The notes under the pieces are model-generated. The model had not been told where the DNA came from. It saw only the letters and a list, made by a program, of their open reading frames with translations, and did not search any database. A DNA stretch of 61,215 nucleotides, taken from the NCBI GenBank assembly GCA_910588625.1, contig CAJUQN010000008.1:1-61215 (forward strand), read 5' to 3'. The translations under genes were made by a program, and so were the position numbers. Positions within the stretch are counted from its first letter, which is position 1. Each line of letters opens with the position of its first letter. Of the stretch, positions 1-7,171 are shown piece by piece. This DNA is from an uncultured Oscillospiraceae bacterium (GTDB lineage Bacteria; Bacillota; Clostridia; Oscillospirales; Oscillospiraceae).

Positions 1-15
1 GCGGTTGTCTGCCAT
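1..15 (-). CDS. 5' end of a gene leaving the window (first 5 codons)
   Basis: An ATG on the minus strand at 13-15 is preceded by a strong AGGAGG-type ribosome binding site at 20-26 and continues off the left edge as Met-Ala-Asp-Asn-Arg. Only five codons are visible, so no function can be given. The upstream 100 bases are mobile-element debris, so it may belong to the same accessory segment. Confidence 0.5.
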
Positions 16-129
16 TCGTTCCTCCTTTGGTCTGTTCTGTGGCTTCTGTTACGCATTTAAAACGGCTCTTGTGGGGGTAAAGGATAAATGTATCGGCTAC
101 CCTTTGAGGGCGGTCAAAAAAGCCTTGAT

Positions 130-258
130 TTACGGGGGTTTGGAATATCCTAAAGCGTGACATTTACCCCTCTGTTTCCGCTTGCGCTGTGCGGCATGGA
201 TTCTTTTCATGCGTCCGGCGCAATCCGGGCAGTATTTCCCCCGGTTGGATTTCTCCTC
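130..258 (-). pseudogene. Remnant of a small Cys/Lys-rich mobile-element protein
   Basis: The open frame begins directly after a stop codon and has no credible start. It reads ...GKYCPDCAGRMKRIHAAQRK... followed by a Lys/Arg-rich tail ending KCHALGYSKPP. A CPDC knuckle followed by basic residues and a KCHAL-type tail looks like the C-terminus of small zinc-knuckle proteins of plasmids and conjugative elements; this is recalled pattern, not a database match. The missing N-terminus suggests decay or a frameshift: a Met in another frame overlaps it. Low-confidence remnant. Confidence 0.35.
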
Positions 259-404
259 TCATGTTCCGACTCCCTTCCTGGGCACTTTTCTGCCCTATTG
301 GGAGTCTATCTTTTTTTCGCCTCCTTCGCCACAAAACTACATTTTTTCCTCGGCGTTTTTTTACATTTTATCACTGGCGCTGACACAGTGTCTACACCCA
401 CAAT

Positions 405-599
405 GTGGCGCTAAAAAACCAGCGTTTGGCCCTGTGCCGGACCCATCCGGGACAAGTGCGCCAGACCGCCGCCAACCGCTGGGGCGGGCTGAGCTTTGAG
501 CTGCCCAAGAAGTGGCTGAAGGTGTCGCCGCCCCGCATCCTCTCCCCTGCGCAGAGGGCGGTGCTGGACAGGATGAACCAGAAGCAGCGCGGAAATTAA
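405..599 (+). pseudogene. Possible C-terminal fragment of an accessory protein
   Basis: A 64-codon frame whose second half (QTAANRWGGLSFELPKKWLK then a VSPPRILSPAQR stretch) has amino-acid-like composition, whereas the first 15 or so residues look like out-of-frame sequence. No ribosome binding site precedes the ATG. I read it as the tail of a larger accessory or phage-type gene with its 5' part lost. The family is not recognised. The hairpin at 616-657 follows its stop. Confidence 0.3.
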
Positions 600-615
600 T
601 CGGCTAAGTTTACAA

Positions 616-657
616 CAGAACCCGGCATCATCCACAGAGGATCAATGCCGGGTTCTG
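616..657. terminator. Long hairpin after the 405-599 fragment
   Basis: Perfect 13-bp arms CAGAACCCGGCAT (616-628) and ATGCCGGGTTCTG (645-657), extended inward by further pairing across the apex. No run of T follows on the plus strand. Possibly a terminator remnant or element end. Confidence 0.4.
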
Positions 658-675
658 CTATCATGCGAAAAAAGT

Positions 676-701
676 AACGCCCTGCCTTTCGGCAGGGCGT
701 T
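676..701 (-). terminator. Strong GC hairpin, terminator-like on the minus strand
   Basis: An 11-bp perfect stem AACGCCCTGCC with a 4-base loop. Read on the minus strand it is followed by ACTTTTTT, the classic intrinsic-terminator arrangement; on the plus strand the tail is not T-rich. Confidence 0.55.
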
Positions 702-714
702 ATAAACATTTTAA

Positions 715-806
715 TCCCGAACATTTGTAAGCCGCCTATCGGGAAGCGAACACTATTTGCAGTCCTGACCATTTATAAGCCGCATATCAGGAAGCGAACA
801 CTATTT
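715..806. repeat. Two tandem 44-bp units forming co-varying hairpins
   Basis: Unit 1 (715-758) and unit 2 (763-806) differ at only 5 of 44 positions and repeat with a 48-base period. Each carries a six-base inverted repeat: TCCCGA...TCGGGA in unit 1 (715-720/739-744) and TCCTGA...TCAGGA in unit 2 (763-768/787-792). The two arm differences compensate each other, so base-pairing is kept while sequence changes. The loop (containing TAAGCCGC) and the 3' tail GGAAGCGAACACTATTT are nearly invariant. This is the pattern of a conserved RNA hairpin or a paired protein-binding site; identity unknown. Confidence 0.7.
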
Positions 807-950
807 TAAGGGAAGTTAATTCCTGTTACATATTATACGCATGAGCTTGGCGTATGTCAATAGCTAACCACACGTTTTGAAGATACTTGACAAATTCACC
901 CCAGCAGATCGCCGCACATTTCATCCGCTGGACGTTATCCGTAGGCATGA

Positions 951-981
951 CACGGAGGCGATCGTCCCTCCGTGCCCTTTT
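951..981 (+). terminator. Hairpin with T-rich tail just upstream of the 1005 fragment
   Basis: Stem CACGGAGG (951-958) with CCTCCGTG (967-974), followed by CCCTTTTATT. It lies 24 bases before the ATG at 1005, so it could attenuate that gene's leader or be the terminator of a lost upstream gene. Confidence 0.45.
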
Positions 982-1004
982 ATTCTGTAATGAAGGAGGA
1001 TTTC

Positions 1005-1139
1005 ATGGCAAACAAACTGCAATATGTATCTGAGCTGGCAGACCAGACCGCCCATAAGGTGACGAACAGCACAGCCGAGTGGAAGCGGTATTTGTCCGCC
1101 AGCAGCCGTTTGTACAAAGATGTATGTTGTAGAGGGTGA
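1005..1139 (+). pseudogene. Truncated 5' end of conjugative-element DNA methylase/helicase protein
   Basis: AGGAGG at 994-999 precedes an ATG at 1005. The 44-residue product starts MANKLQYVSELADQTAHKVT and continues with a Trp-Lys-Arg-Tyr...SRLYK stretch. This is the N-terminal signature I associate with the very large DNA methylase/helicase proteins of integrative conjugative elements of gut Firmicutes, which run to over 2000 residues. Homology appears to stop after LYK; the last residues (DVCCRG) are junk up to a stop. An IS630-type remnant begins right after, so the deletion junction is probably near 1122-1140. Family assignment is from memory of the motif. Confidence 0.55.
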
Positions 1140-1650
1140 ATGTGAGATTTCACCTAATACGACATAGCGGCTTGCTCATTTGTGGTGAATGAGGACGCTA
1201 TGAACTCCTCGCTGGCTTTCTTCGGATGTTTGCTGCGCGGCATTGCTTTTCGCCAGCCATGCCGCCGCAGCACTCGATAGACCTGGCCGCTGCTTATGCG
1301 ACGTCCTACCGCCTTCCATAGGCGATCTCTATTTCGGGCGTATCCAGCAACTGGCCTTGGGCGCTCCTCTCAATGTACGGCGCGAGAAATCTCTGTTCTT
1401 CCTCGAAACTCATATACCGCCGATTCCCGCCATAATGATTCCCCGTTACGGCTTCAAGTCCCCCATGGATATATTTCGATACCAGGATGCTGACATATGC
1501 CGGATGTTATCCTGTTGCTTCGCTGATTTTCTTAGCACTGGCTCCGTCTGCTTGCATAGAGAGGTCTTTGAGCCTATATTCGACTTCTTTATCCTTGTTT
1601 TTCGCCTTCGCCTCTTCAATTTCTACCTTTTCTGCTGCTGCCATTTTCAT
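1140..1650 (-). mobile_element. Decayed IS630-family transposase (N-terminal part)
   Basis: Read on the minus strand from ATG 1648-1650 (ribosome binding site AGGTGA, with TATAAT upstream at about 1660), the frames together give AAEKVEIEEAKNKDKEVEYR, LKDLSMQADGASAKKISEAT, then after a stop/frameshift HPAYVSILVSKYIHGGLEAV, and later GQVYRVLRRHGWRKAMPRSK. The helix-turn-helix and HGWRK/MPRSKHPKKASE segments match the N-terminal half of IS630/Tc1-type transposases. At least one in-frame stop and one further frame change disrupt it, and the catalytic DDE half is absent. It is non-functional and marks a past insertion with deletion. Confidence 0.7.
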
Positions 1651-1711
1651 CACCTGCCAGTATTATACCTAAAACTCTCCTCACATGAAAGTTGCTTATT
1701 GAAGTTTAGTA

Positions 1712-2221
1712 TTACTCTTTCCTCACCTTCAACACGCCGTCTCCCGCCTGGACGGGGCCGGTGGCCACCTGCTCCACCCCGGCGAAATCGTCGGAATTGG
1801 TGACGGCGGTGATGATGGTGGTGGGGCGCCCCGCCGCCTTGATGACCTCCAGGTCCATGGTCATGAGGTGGTCGCCCTTCTTCACCTTCTGTCCCTCCTT
1901 CACCAGCATGGTGAAGCCCTTGCCCTTCATATCCACGGTGTCCACACCGCAGTGGACCAGCAGCTCCACTCCTTGGCTGTCCACGCCCACGGCGTGGAGG
2001 GTGTCCGGCACCTGGCTGACCACGCCGTCCACAGGGGAGCAGACCTTGCCGTCCTCCGGCTCGATGCCACAGCAAAAGCCCACCATGCCCTGGCTGAACA
2101 CCGGGTCGGGGATGTCCGCCATGAGGACGGCGGCGCCCTTGGCCACCGCGCCCAGAGTCAGAGGCCAGGAGGGCTCGGCCGCGGGTTCCTCGTTCTTTTT
2201 GAATACGTCAAAAAATCCCAT
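1712..2221 (-). CDS. PTS glucose-type EIIA protein
   Basis: 169 residues, a free-standing EIIA of the glucose/N-acetylglucosamine superfamily. It accepts phosphate from HPr on a histidine and passes it to EIIB. Both family histidines are visible: His75 (DTLHAVGV) and His90 (ELLVHCGVDTVDM), at the same numbers as in E. coli IIA-Glc. The start is chosen at MGFFDVFKKN because AGGGAG sits upstream. It follows the EIIB gene by 104 bases with an intervening terminator-like hairpin, so its level may be set separately. No EIIC permease is encoded nearby, so the substrate is unknown and it may serve a permease elsewhere. Confidence 0.9.
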   Translation of the reverse strand: MGFFDVFKKNEEPAAEPSWPLTLGAVAKGAAVLMADIPDPVFSQGMVGFCCGIEPEDGKVCSPVDGVVSQVPDTLHAVGVDSQGVELLVHCGVDTVDMKGKGFTMLVKEGQKVKKGDHLMTMDLEVIKAAGRPTTIITAVTNSDDFAGVEQVATGPVQAGDGVLKVRKE

Positions 2222-2247
2222 GTGATAACTCCCTTTCGTAAAATAAA

Positions 2248-2282
2248 AAGCCGTGGACGGACACACAGCCCGCCCACGGCAA
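2248..2282 (-). terminator. Hairpin with T-tail between EIIB and EIIA genes
   Basis: On the minus strand GCCGTGG pairs with CCACGGC (arms 2274-2280 and 2250-2256), extended inward by a few GC and GU pairs, then TTTTTATTTT. It lies after the EIIB stop and before the EIIA start, suggesting partial termination and unequal expression of the two genes. Confidence 0.6.
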
Positions 2283-2325
2283 ACTGCTCGTTGAAGGACC
2301 AGCTTTCCACGGCTCGGAATGGGGG

Positions 2326-2736
2326 TTACAGCAGCTTTTCCAGCTCGACACACACGGGCTGGGCCAGCGCGTGGGGGCCGAAGGTGATCTGACAGGAGTT
2401 TTTATTGAGGGAGACGCCCGATGCGCCCGCGGCCTTGACGGCCTTCTCGTTGACGGCGGTGTAGTCCCGGATTTCCAGGCGCAGGCGGGTGGTGCAGCAA
2501 TCCACGCCCGAAATATTCCCTTTACCGCCAACCGCGGCCAGGATAGCGGCGGCAATGGCGGCGCAGTCCATGCCCTCGGACGCCTCAGCGGCGCTGTCCA
2601 AGGCATTGGAGGGCCGTTTTTTCATCACAAGGCTGATGATGGCAATGACAGCGCAAATCGCGCCGGCGATGAGGAGGATAGTGGAAATCTGAATGGCCAG
2701 GACAGGCTGAGTTGTGGCGGTTAGAAACAGATCCAT
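2326..2736 (-). CDS. Membrane-anchored PTS EIIB domain protein
   Basis: 136 residues: a single hydrophobic helix at about 11-38, a short linker, then an EIIB domain of the glucose/GlcNAc class (about 55-136). The phosphocysteine motif is present as CTTRLR with Cys81, within GNISGVDCCTTRLRL. In known systems EIIB phosphorylates sugar held by EIIC; here no EIIC is fused or adjacent. The N-terminal helix resembles a leftover last helix of an EIIC or a deliberate tether. It is transcribed toward the EIIA gene and probably uses the promoter near 2963-2992. It could complement a permease elsewhere or act as a phosphorylation-dependent regulator. Confidence 0.85.
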   Translation of the reverse strand: MDLFLTATTQPVLAIQISTILLIAGAICAVIAIISLVMKKRPSNALDSAAEASEGMDCAAIAAAILAAVGGKGNISGVDCCTTRLRLEIRDYTAVNEKAVKAAGASGVSLNKNSCQITFGPHALAQPVCVELEKLL

Positions 2737-2819
2737 AAAACGCTCTCTCCATTATGATGTCAAGTTTGTGAAAAGTTTTTCTCTATCATATAGTCAAACA
2801 GTTAGAAAAGCAGCTTTGC

Positions 2820-2945
2820 TGTTTTTCGGGCGTGTTTTGCCCGCCTGCGGGTAAAACACGCCATATTGACTATGAAATCCAAACACAGGCCGCTTTGGGC
2901 GGTCTGCCCAGGCTGGAGGCCTGGGCACTTGAAAAGAATCAAAGA
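2820..2945 (-). promoter_or_regulatory. Structured 5' leader of the PTS pair
   Basis: Between the -10 at 2963 and the EIIB start, the minus-strand transcript can form several hairpins. The strongest is CGTGTTTT.CCCG pairing with CGGG.AAAACACG around 2830-2862. GCCCAGGCTGGAGGCCTGGGC (about 2907-2927) and a short AGC-AGCTTTGCT hairpin (about 2811-2823) are others. The GGCAAAAC segment is reminiscent of targets of PTS antiterminators of the BglG/LicT type, but this is only a resemblance. Confidence 0.4.
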
Positions 2946-2962
2946 TTTTTTCAAGTTGTTTG

Positions 2963-2992
2963 ATTATAACACGATTTGAAAGGGATGAAAAG
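2963..2992 (-). promoter_or_regulatory. Promoter for the EIIB-EIIA genes
   Basis: On the minus strand a perfect TATAAT (2963-2968) lies about 17-18 bases from TTTTCA/TTTCAT (2986-2992). It gives a leader of roughly 220 bases. Confidence 0.5.
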
Positions 2993-3032
2993 GGTTTTCC
3001 GGGAAATGACAGAAAGTTTCAAAAGCTGGATT

Positions 3033-3656
3033 TCACAGGAAGCAGGGCGACACCGCCGCCCAGACCCGTTCGGCCACCTCCTCCAGCGTGCCGGAGCCGT
3101 CCACGACCGCCACCCGCTCCACGTCCTTCAAACGGTCAAAGGCTTTGAAATAGAACTCCCGGGTCTTGCGCAAGCGGTCCTCCTGGTCAAAAATCTCCTC
3201 GACAAGGCGGTTTTTGTGGATGCGGTCCAGGGCGGTCTCCACCGGCACGTCCAGAAACACGGTGAGGGCGGGCCTCAGCAGGCCCGCGCTGACAGAGTTG
3301 GCATGAATGACCCACTCCATGTCCATGTCCACGCTGTGATAGGCGTAGGAGGAAAAATAGTAACGGTCGGACACCACGGTGACGCCCTGGTCAATGGCGG
3401 CGCACAGGCCGTCCACCTCGTTGACCAGGTGGTCGATGCGGTCGGCAGCATAGAGGGCGGCGATGACCCGGTTGTCGGCGGTCACCCGGCCCGTAAAAAT
3501 CTGCCGGATCAGCGACCCCACGGGGCCGCCGGTGGGCTCCCGGTCGGCGCGGCAGGGGAGGCCCAGGCCCTCCAGCCGCTTTACCAGCGGGCCGATTTGG
3601 CTGCTTTTGCCGGAGCCGTCGATGCCTTCCAGCACGATGAATTTCCCTTTTTTCAT
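3033..3656 (-). CDS. tmk: Thymidylate kinase
   Basis: 207 residues, the usual length. It phosphorylates dTMP to dTDP with ATP, an essential step of dTTP synthesis. The P-loop GIDGSGKSS is at residues 10-18, followed by a DRxxxS-type segment (SDRYYFSSYAYHSVDMD) and a LID region with Arg-rich residues (NRLVEEIFDQEDRLRK). The start has one base between it and the stop of the upstream membrane-protein gene, so translation is probably coupled. It is last in the mtaB-mscS-membrane protein-tmk run. Confidence 0.95.
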   Translation of the reverse strand: MKKGKFIVLEGIDGSGKSSQIGPLVKRLEGLGLPCRADREPTGGPVGSLIRQIFTGRVTADNRVIAALYAADRIDHLVNEVDGLCAAIDQGVTVVSDRYYFSSYAYHSVDMDMEWVIHANSVSAGLLRPALTVFLDVPVETALDRIHKNRLVEEIFDQEDRLRKTREFYFKAFDRLKDVERVAVVDGSGTLEEVAERVWAAVSPCFL

Positions 3657-3657
3657 A

Positions 3658-4203
3658 TCAGAGTACCCTGCTGCTGCTGTTGAGGAACAGCAGATACATC
3701 ACGTAGCCCACCACCGCGGCCAGACTGGAGATGCCGTTCGCCAGCGCGGCGGCGATGTTGATGATGGGGATGAAGGCCAGCACTCCGCACACGATGGAGA
3801 TGATGGTACAGGCGGTGTAAATCTGGATGACCGTGCCGCCCCGCCGGGACAGCTCCTCCTGCCCAATGGAGCGGAGCAGGTTGGAGGTGGTGTTACACAC
3901 GCTGAACACCACCATAAGGCCCAGGACCTCAGAGGCCACATCTAAAATGGAGTGGAGGAAGCCCTCCGCAAAAAAGCCTGAGATAAAGTTCACCACCAGC
4001 ACCAAGGCGATAAACACCAGGGCGCCGCGGTAGTTTTCGTCATCGTCCCCGGCCTTGTAGACGCCCGCCAGCTCCGCTATGGGGGCGGCCACAATCAGCA
4101 AGACGCCCACGAAGGGCGCCCAGGCCAGCAGAACGCCCACGATCATCAAAATCTGGCCGACGAACATCAGCCGCAGACCAGCCGCCGCATTGGGATATCT
4201 CAT
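3658..4203 (-). CDS. Unrecognised multi-spanning membrane protein
   Basis: 181 residues with about five hydrophobic segments (roughly 10-28, 30-48, 62-80, 86-105, 128-172). No signal peptide, catalytic motif or known domain is recognised. It lies 33 bases after mscS and one base before tmk on the same strand, so it is co-transcribed with them. A small acidic loop (AGDDDENYRG) follows the second helix. Function unknown. Confidence 0.75.
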   Translation of the reverse strand: MRYPNAAAGLRLMFVGQILMIVGVLLAWAPFVGVLLIVAAPIAELAGVYKAGDDDENYRGALVFIALVLVVNFISGFFAEGFLHSILDVASEVLGLMVVFSVCNTTSNLLRSIGQEELSRRGGTVIQIYTACTIISIVCGVLAFIPIINIAAALANGISSLAAVVGYVMYLLFLNSSSRVL

Positions 4204-4236
4204 AAAAGTTACCTCCTTGATTTTCCGCGTGTCCGC

Positions 4237-5088
4237 TTACTTTTCCACCATATGCACGTTGACGTGGGGATAGGTCATCGCGATTCCGGCCTTGTCAAAG
4301 GCGGGCTTGAAGCTGTCGATAAGGTCGTTGTACACCGTCCAGTAATCGCCGCTGGCGCACCACACCCGCAGGGCATACTCGATGGCGTTGTCGCCGTACT
4401 CCTTGACGTGGGTGGCGGGGGCAGGGTCGTCCAGCACCAGCTCATGGGCGCGGGCCAGCCCCAAGAGAGTGCCCATCACCAGGTCCAGGGGAGCGTCGTA
4501 GGAGGCGGACACGAACAAATCCACCCTCCGAGTGGGCAGGGCGAAGTGGTTGATGATGTTGGCGGATACGATGGCGCTGTTGGGAATCTGGATGAGCTTG
4601 TTTTCATAGGTGGCCAGCCGGGTATAGAACATCCCCACCTCGGTGACGGCGCCCGAACAGCCCCCGGCCTCCACGAAGTCCCCCACCTTGAAGGGCCGGG
4701 AGGCCAATAGCTGCATCCCGCCCGCCACGTTGGACAGAAAATTCTGCAAAGCCAGAGAGAAGGCCAGGCCGATGACGGACAGCACCGCCACCAGCGATGT
4801 GACCTCGATGCCCAGGCGCTCCAGCACCACGATGACGGTCACGAACAGCAGCGCGCCCTTGAGCAAGGAGTGCAGCAGCTTTTTCAGCGTCCCGTCCAGC
4901 TGGGAGCGGTACAAGGCCCGGTCCAGCAGCTTGAGCAGCAGCTTGACCACCAGCAGGCCGGCAGCGGCCACGATGACCGCCTCAAATATTTTGTTGGTGG
5001 TGATTTGGGCCAGGCTGTTTTTCAGGTTGTCAGCCGCCGCCTCAATATCCAGATCAGAGGCCACGTCTACGGCCAAAAAAAGGCGCAT
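4237..5088 (-). CDS. mscS: Small-conductance mechanosensitive channel (MscS family)
   Basis: 283 residues, the standard MscS size. It opens under membrane tension and releases solutes during osmotic downshock. Three N-terminal helices (about 33-52, 72-90, 95-125) are followed by the pore-lining helix with Gly/Ala spacing (VLSVIGLAFSLALQNFLSNV) and the beta domain starting GGMQLLASRPFKVGDFVE. The C-terminal cytoplasmic vestibule domain is complete. It lies 62 bases after mtaB in the same direction. Confidence 0.92.
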   Translation of the reverse strand: MRLFLAVDVASDLDIEAAADNLKNSLAQITTNKIFEAVIVAAAGLLVVKLLLKLLDRALYRSQLDGTLKKLLHSLLKGALLFVTVIVVLERLGIEVTSLVAVLSVIGLAFSLALQNFLSNVAGGMQLLASRPFKVGDFVEAGGCSGAVTEVGMFYTRLATYENKLIQIPNSAIVSANIINHFALPTRRVDLFVSASYDAPLDLVMGTLLGLARAHELVLDDPAPATHVKEYGDNAIEYALRVWCASGDYWTVYNDLIDSFKPAFDKAGIAMTYPHVNVHMVEK

Positions 5089-5150
5089 GGTTTCACCTCT
5101 CTTTTGTGAAGTCCCCTTATTTTACCACAGTTCGGGCAGGGGCGCAAGGA

Positions 5151-6452
5151 TTACCCCGGTTCTTCTGAAATGGCGCCCAGCAGGGCTCCGGCCTCCATAC
5201 CGGTGATATGAACGTCCAAAAGCCGGTTGTGAAGGTCCTCCCCTTGCGCCCGGACCAGGGCGTAATTGGGGGTATGGCCCTGCCAGAGGCCGTCCTTTTC
5301 CTCCTCGAACAGCACCGGGAGGGTGCGGCCAATCTGGCTGTCCAGCCATTTGGCCTCTAACTCGTCTGCCAGGGCAATGGCCCGGCGGGCGCGGGCCTCT
5401 TTTTCCTCTTTGGGGACCTGTCCGGGCATGGCGTCGGCAGGCGTGCCGGGGCGGCGGGAGTAGGGGAACACGTGCATGGCGGTGAAGCCGCATTTCTCAA
5501 TGAAGACCAATGTCTGGCGGAACTCCTCCTCGGTTTCCCCGGGAAATCCGGTGATGAGGTCGGTGGTGACGCCGGGGTCGGAGAAATATTCTCTTAGTAA
5601 TTGGATGGATTTATAATACCGGACGGAATCATATTTCCGGTTCATTCGGGCCAGCGTGGCGTCACAGCCGGACTGGAGGGACAGGTGGAAGTGGGGGCAC
5701 AGATTGGGCAGGGTGGCGGCCCGGCGGCAAAACTCCCCGGTGACGGTCCGGGGTTCCAGGGAGCCAAGCCGCACCCGCAGATCCGGCGCGGCGGCGCAGA
5801 CGGACTCGATCAGGCCGATGAGGGACTGTCCGTTTTTCAAATCCTGCCCCCAGGAGGAAATTTCAATTCCGGTGAGCACCACTTCCCGGTAGCCCTCAGC
5901 CGCCAGCTTTTGAGCCTGCTCCACCGCCTCCTCCAGCGGCAGGGACCGCACTGGACCCCGAGCATAGGGGATGATGCAGTAGGTGCAGAAATTGACGCAG
6001 CCGTCCTCCACCTTGAGCATGGCGCGGGTTCGGCCCGCGGCCCCTCCGGCGGGGAGGCGCTCAAAGTCCCGACGGAACATGGCATTGTCAACGGTTATCA
6101 CTTGTCCCCCTTTGGCGTGGAGCAGTTTCTCCAGCTGGTCCAGAAAAGCCATCCGCCCCGCCGAGCCGGACACCAGGTCCACCCCCAGGGCACGGACGGC
6201 TTCTGGGTCAGTCTGAGCGTAGCAGCCGCACACCGCTACCACGGCCTCCGGCGCGCTCTTGCGGGCACGGCGGATGATGTTGCGGCACTTTTTATCACTG
6301 ACGGCGGTGACAGTGCAGGTGTTGATGATATAGGCGTCCGCCGGGCGGTCAAACTCCATCAGGGTATGGCCCCGGCGCAGCAGCTCCTGTTCCATGGCCT
6401 GGGTCTCGTACTGGTTCACCTTGCAGCCCAGGGTGTAGATGGCGATGTCCAC
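5151..6452 (-). CDS. mtaB: tRNA t6A37 methylthiotransferase MtaB
   Basis: 433 residues. A radical-SAM enzyme of the MiaB superfamily that adds a methylthio group to threonylcarbamoyl-A37 in ANN-decoding tRNAs. The N-terminal UPF0004 domain starts MDIAIYTLGCKVNQYETQAM with a further Cys at NTCTVT and VCGCYAQ. The radical-SAM motif CVNFCTYCIIP (CxxxCxxC) is intact, and a C-terminal TRAM-like segment (LFEEEKDGLWQGHTPNY) is present. The GCKVNQ form at the N-terminus favours MtaB over MiaB or RimO. It is the first gene of an operon with mscS, a membrane protein and tmk, driven by the promoter at 6484-6512. Confidence 0.92.
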   Translation of the reverse strand: MDIAIYTLGCKVNQYETQAMEQELLRRGHTLMEFDRPADAYIINTCTVTAVSDKKCRNIIRRARKSAPEAVVAVCGCYAQTDPEAVRALGVDLVSGSAGRMAFLDQLEKLLHAKGGQVITVDNAMFRRDFERLPAGGAAGRTRAMLKVEDGCVNFCTYCIIPYARGPVRSLPLEEAVEQAQKLAAEGYREVVLTGIEISSWGQDLKNGQSLIGLIESVCAAAPDLRVRLGSLEPRTVTGEFCRRAATLPNLCPHFHLSLQSGCDATLARMNRKYDSVRYYKSIQLLREYFSDPGVTTDLITGFPGETEEEFRQTLVFIEKCGFTAMHVFPYSRRPGTPADAMPGQVPKEEKEARARRAIALADELEAKWLDSQIGRTLPVLFEEEKDGLWQGHTPNYALVRAQGEDLHNRLLDVHITGMEAGALLGAISEEPG

Positions 6453-6483
6453 GGCGGGCCCTCCTTATCAGCAGGTTTCCGCT

Positions 6484-6512
6484 ATTATACCATTGCGCGG
6501 GGCAAATGGCAA
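6484..6512 (-). promoter_or_regulatory. Promoter of mtaB operon
   Basis: On the minus strand TTGCCA (6507-6512), a 17-base spacer and a perfect TATAAT (6484-6489), 32 bases before the mtaB start. Confidence 0.75.
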
Positions 6513-6531
6513 TCGTCTTCTGGGCGGGGCC

Positions 6532-6560
6532 TTGTTCCGTTGGACGGCGTATGATATAAT
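6532..6560 (+). promoter_or_regulatory. Promoter of the Xre-regulator operon
   Basis: TTGTTC (6532-6537), a 17-base spacer and a perfect TATAAT (6555-6560). Transcript leader of about 95 bases before the start at 6665. It is divergent from the mtaB promoter, with the -35 boxes 20 bases apart. Confidence 0.7.
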
Positions 6561-6664
6561 GGCATCGCGCTAAGACGCAAAGTGGCTGAAATGAGCAGAG
6601 GAAACCAAAGGTTGCGGCTATGCAACGCGGGATATCATTGAAGTTTGCCGAAAGGAGCGTTAAA

Positions 6665-7159
6665 ATGGAGCTGAAGGAAAAGCTGATTGAACTGCGCGGG
6701 GAAAAGGGCTGGAGCCAGGACGATCTGGCGCTGAAGCTGAACGTCACCCGGCAGGCGGTCTCGAAGTGGGAGCGCGGGGCGGCTGTGCCGTCTATGGAAA
6801 ATCTGGTGTACATCGGAAGGCTGTACGGCGTGCCTCTGGACGAACTGGTGAACGGGGAACGGCAATGTGAGGAAGCGCCTGCCACGGCGGTGGCGGTGGA
6901 GCCGGAGAGTATCCCGGCCTCCCGGCGGCATAGTCCGCTGAGATTGATGGTAGCCGCTATATTGGCGGGATGCGTTCTGCTGACCATGACCGTGTCCGTT
7001 ATCGTAATCTGGATCGCTGCATTTAGGACGCCAGAACAGTCGAAGAACGAAATCATTTGGACGGAAGATATGGAAGGAGAAAAAATAGATTTCTCTGAAA
7101 TAAATAGTATGCCCGTCGGCCCTGGTGGAGTTTTGATTATAAAGGATGAAACAAAGTAA
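6665..7159 (+). CDS. Xre-family regulator with C-terminal membrane anchor
   Basis: 164 residues. An HTH_3/Xre DNA-binding domain (residues 1-62) is complete, including the WSQDDLALKLNVTRQAVSKW recognition region. A linker follows, then one transmembrane helix (about 93-119) and a 45-residue extracytoplasmic tail. The start at 6665 is chosen for AAAGGAG eight bases upstream; a longer frame from 6620 lacks a ribosome binding site. Membrane-tethered Xre proteins usually sense an envelope or extracellular signal. It precedes two secreted-protein genes by 12 and 44 bases, suggesting that it controls or senses them. The signal is unknown. Confidence 0.85.
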   Translation: MELKEKLIELRGEKGWSQDDLALKLNVTRQAVSKWERGAAVPSMENLVYIGRLYGVPLDELVNGERQCEEAPATAVAVEPESIPASRRHSPLRLMVAAILAGCVLLTMTVSVIVIWIAAFRTPEQSKNEIIWTEDMEGEKIDFSEINSMPVGPGGVLIIKDETK

Positions 7160-7171
7160 AGGTGGTATATT

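Noticed and set aside
715..806. Short CRISPR array
   Set aside because: Only two units, 4-base linker, no spacers of normal size and no cas genes; the co-varying stems point to hairpins instead.
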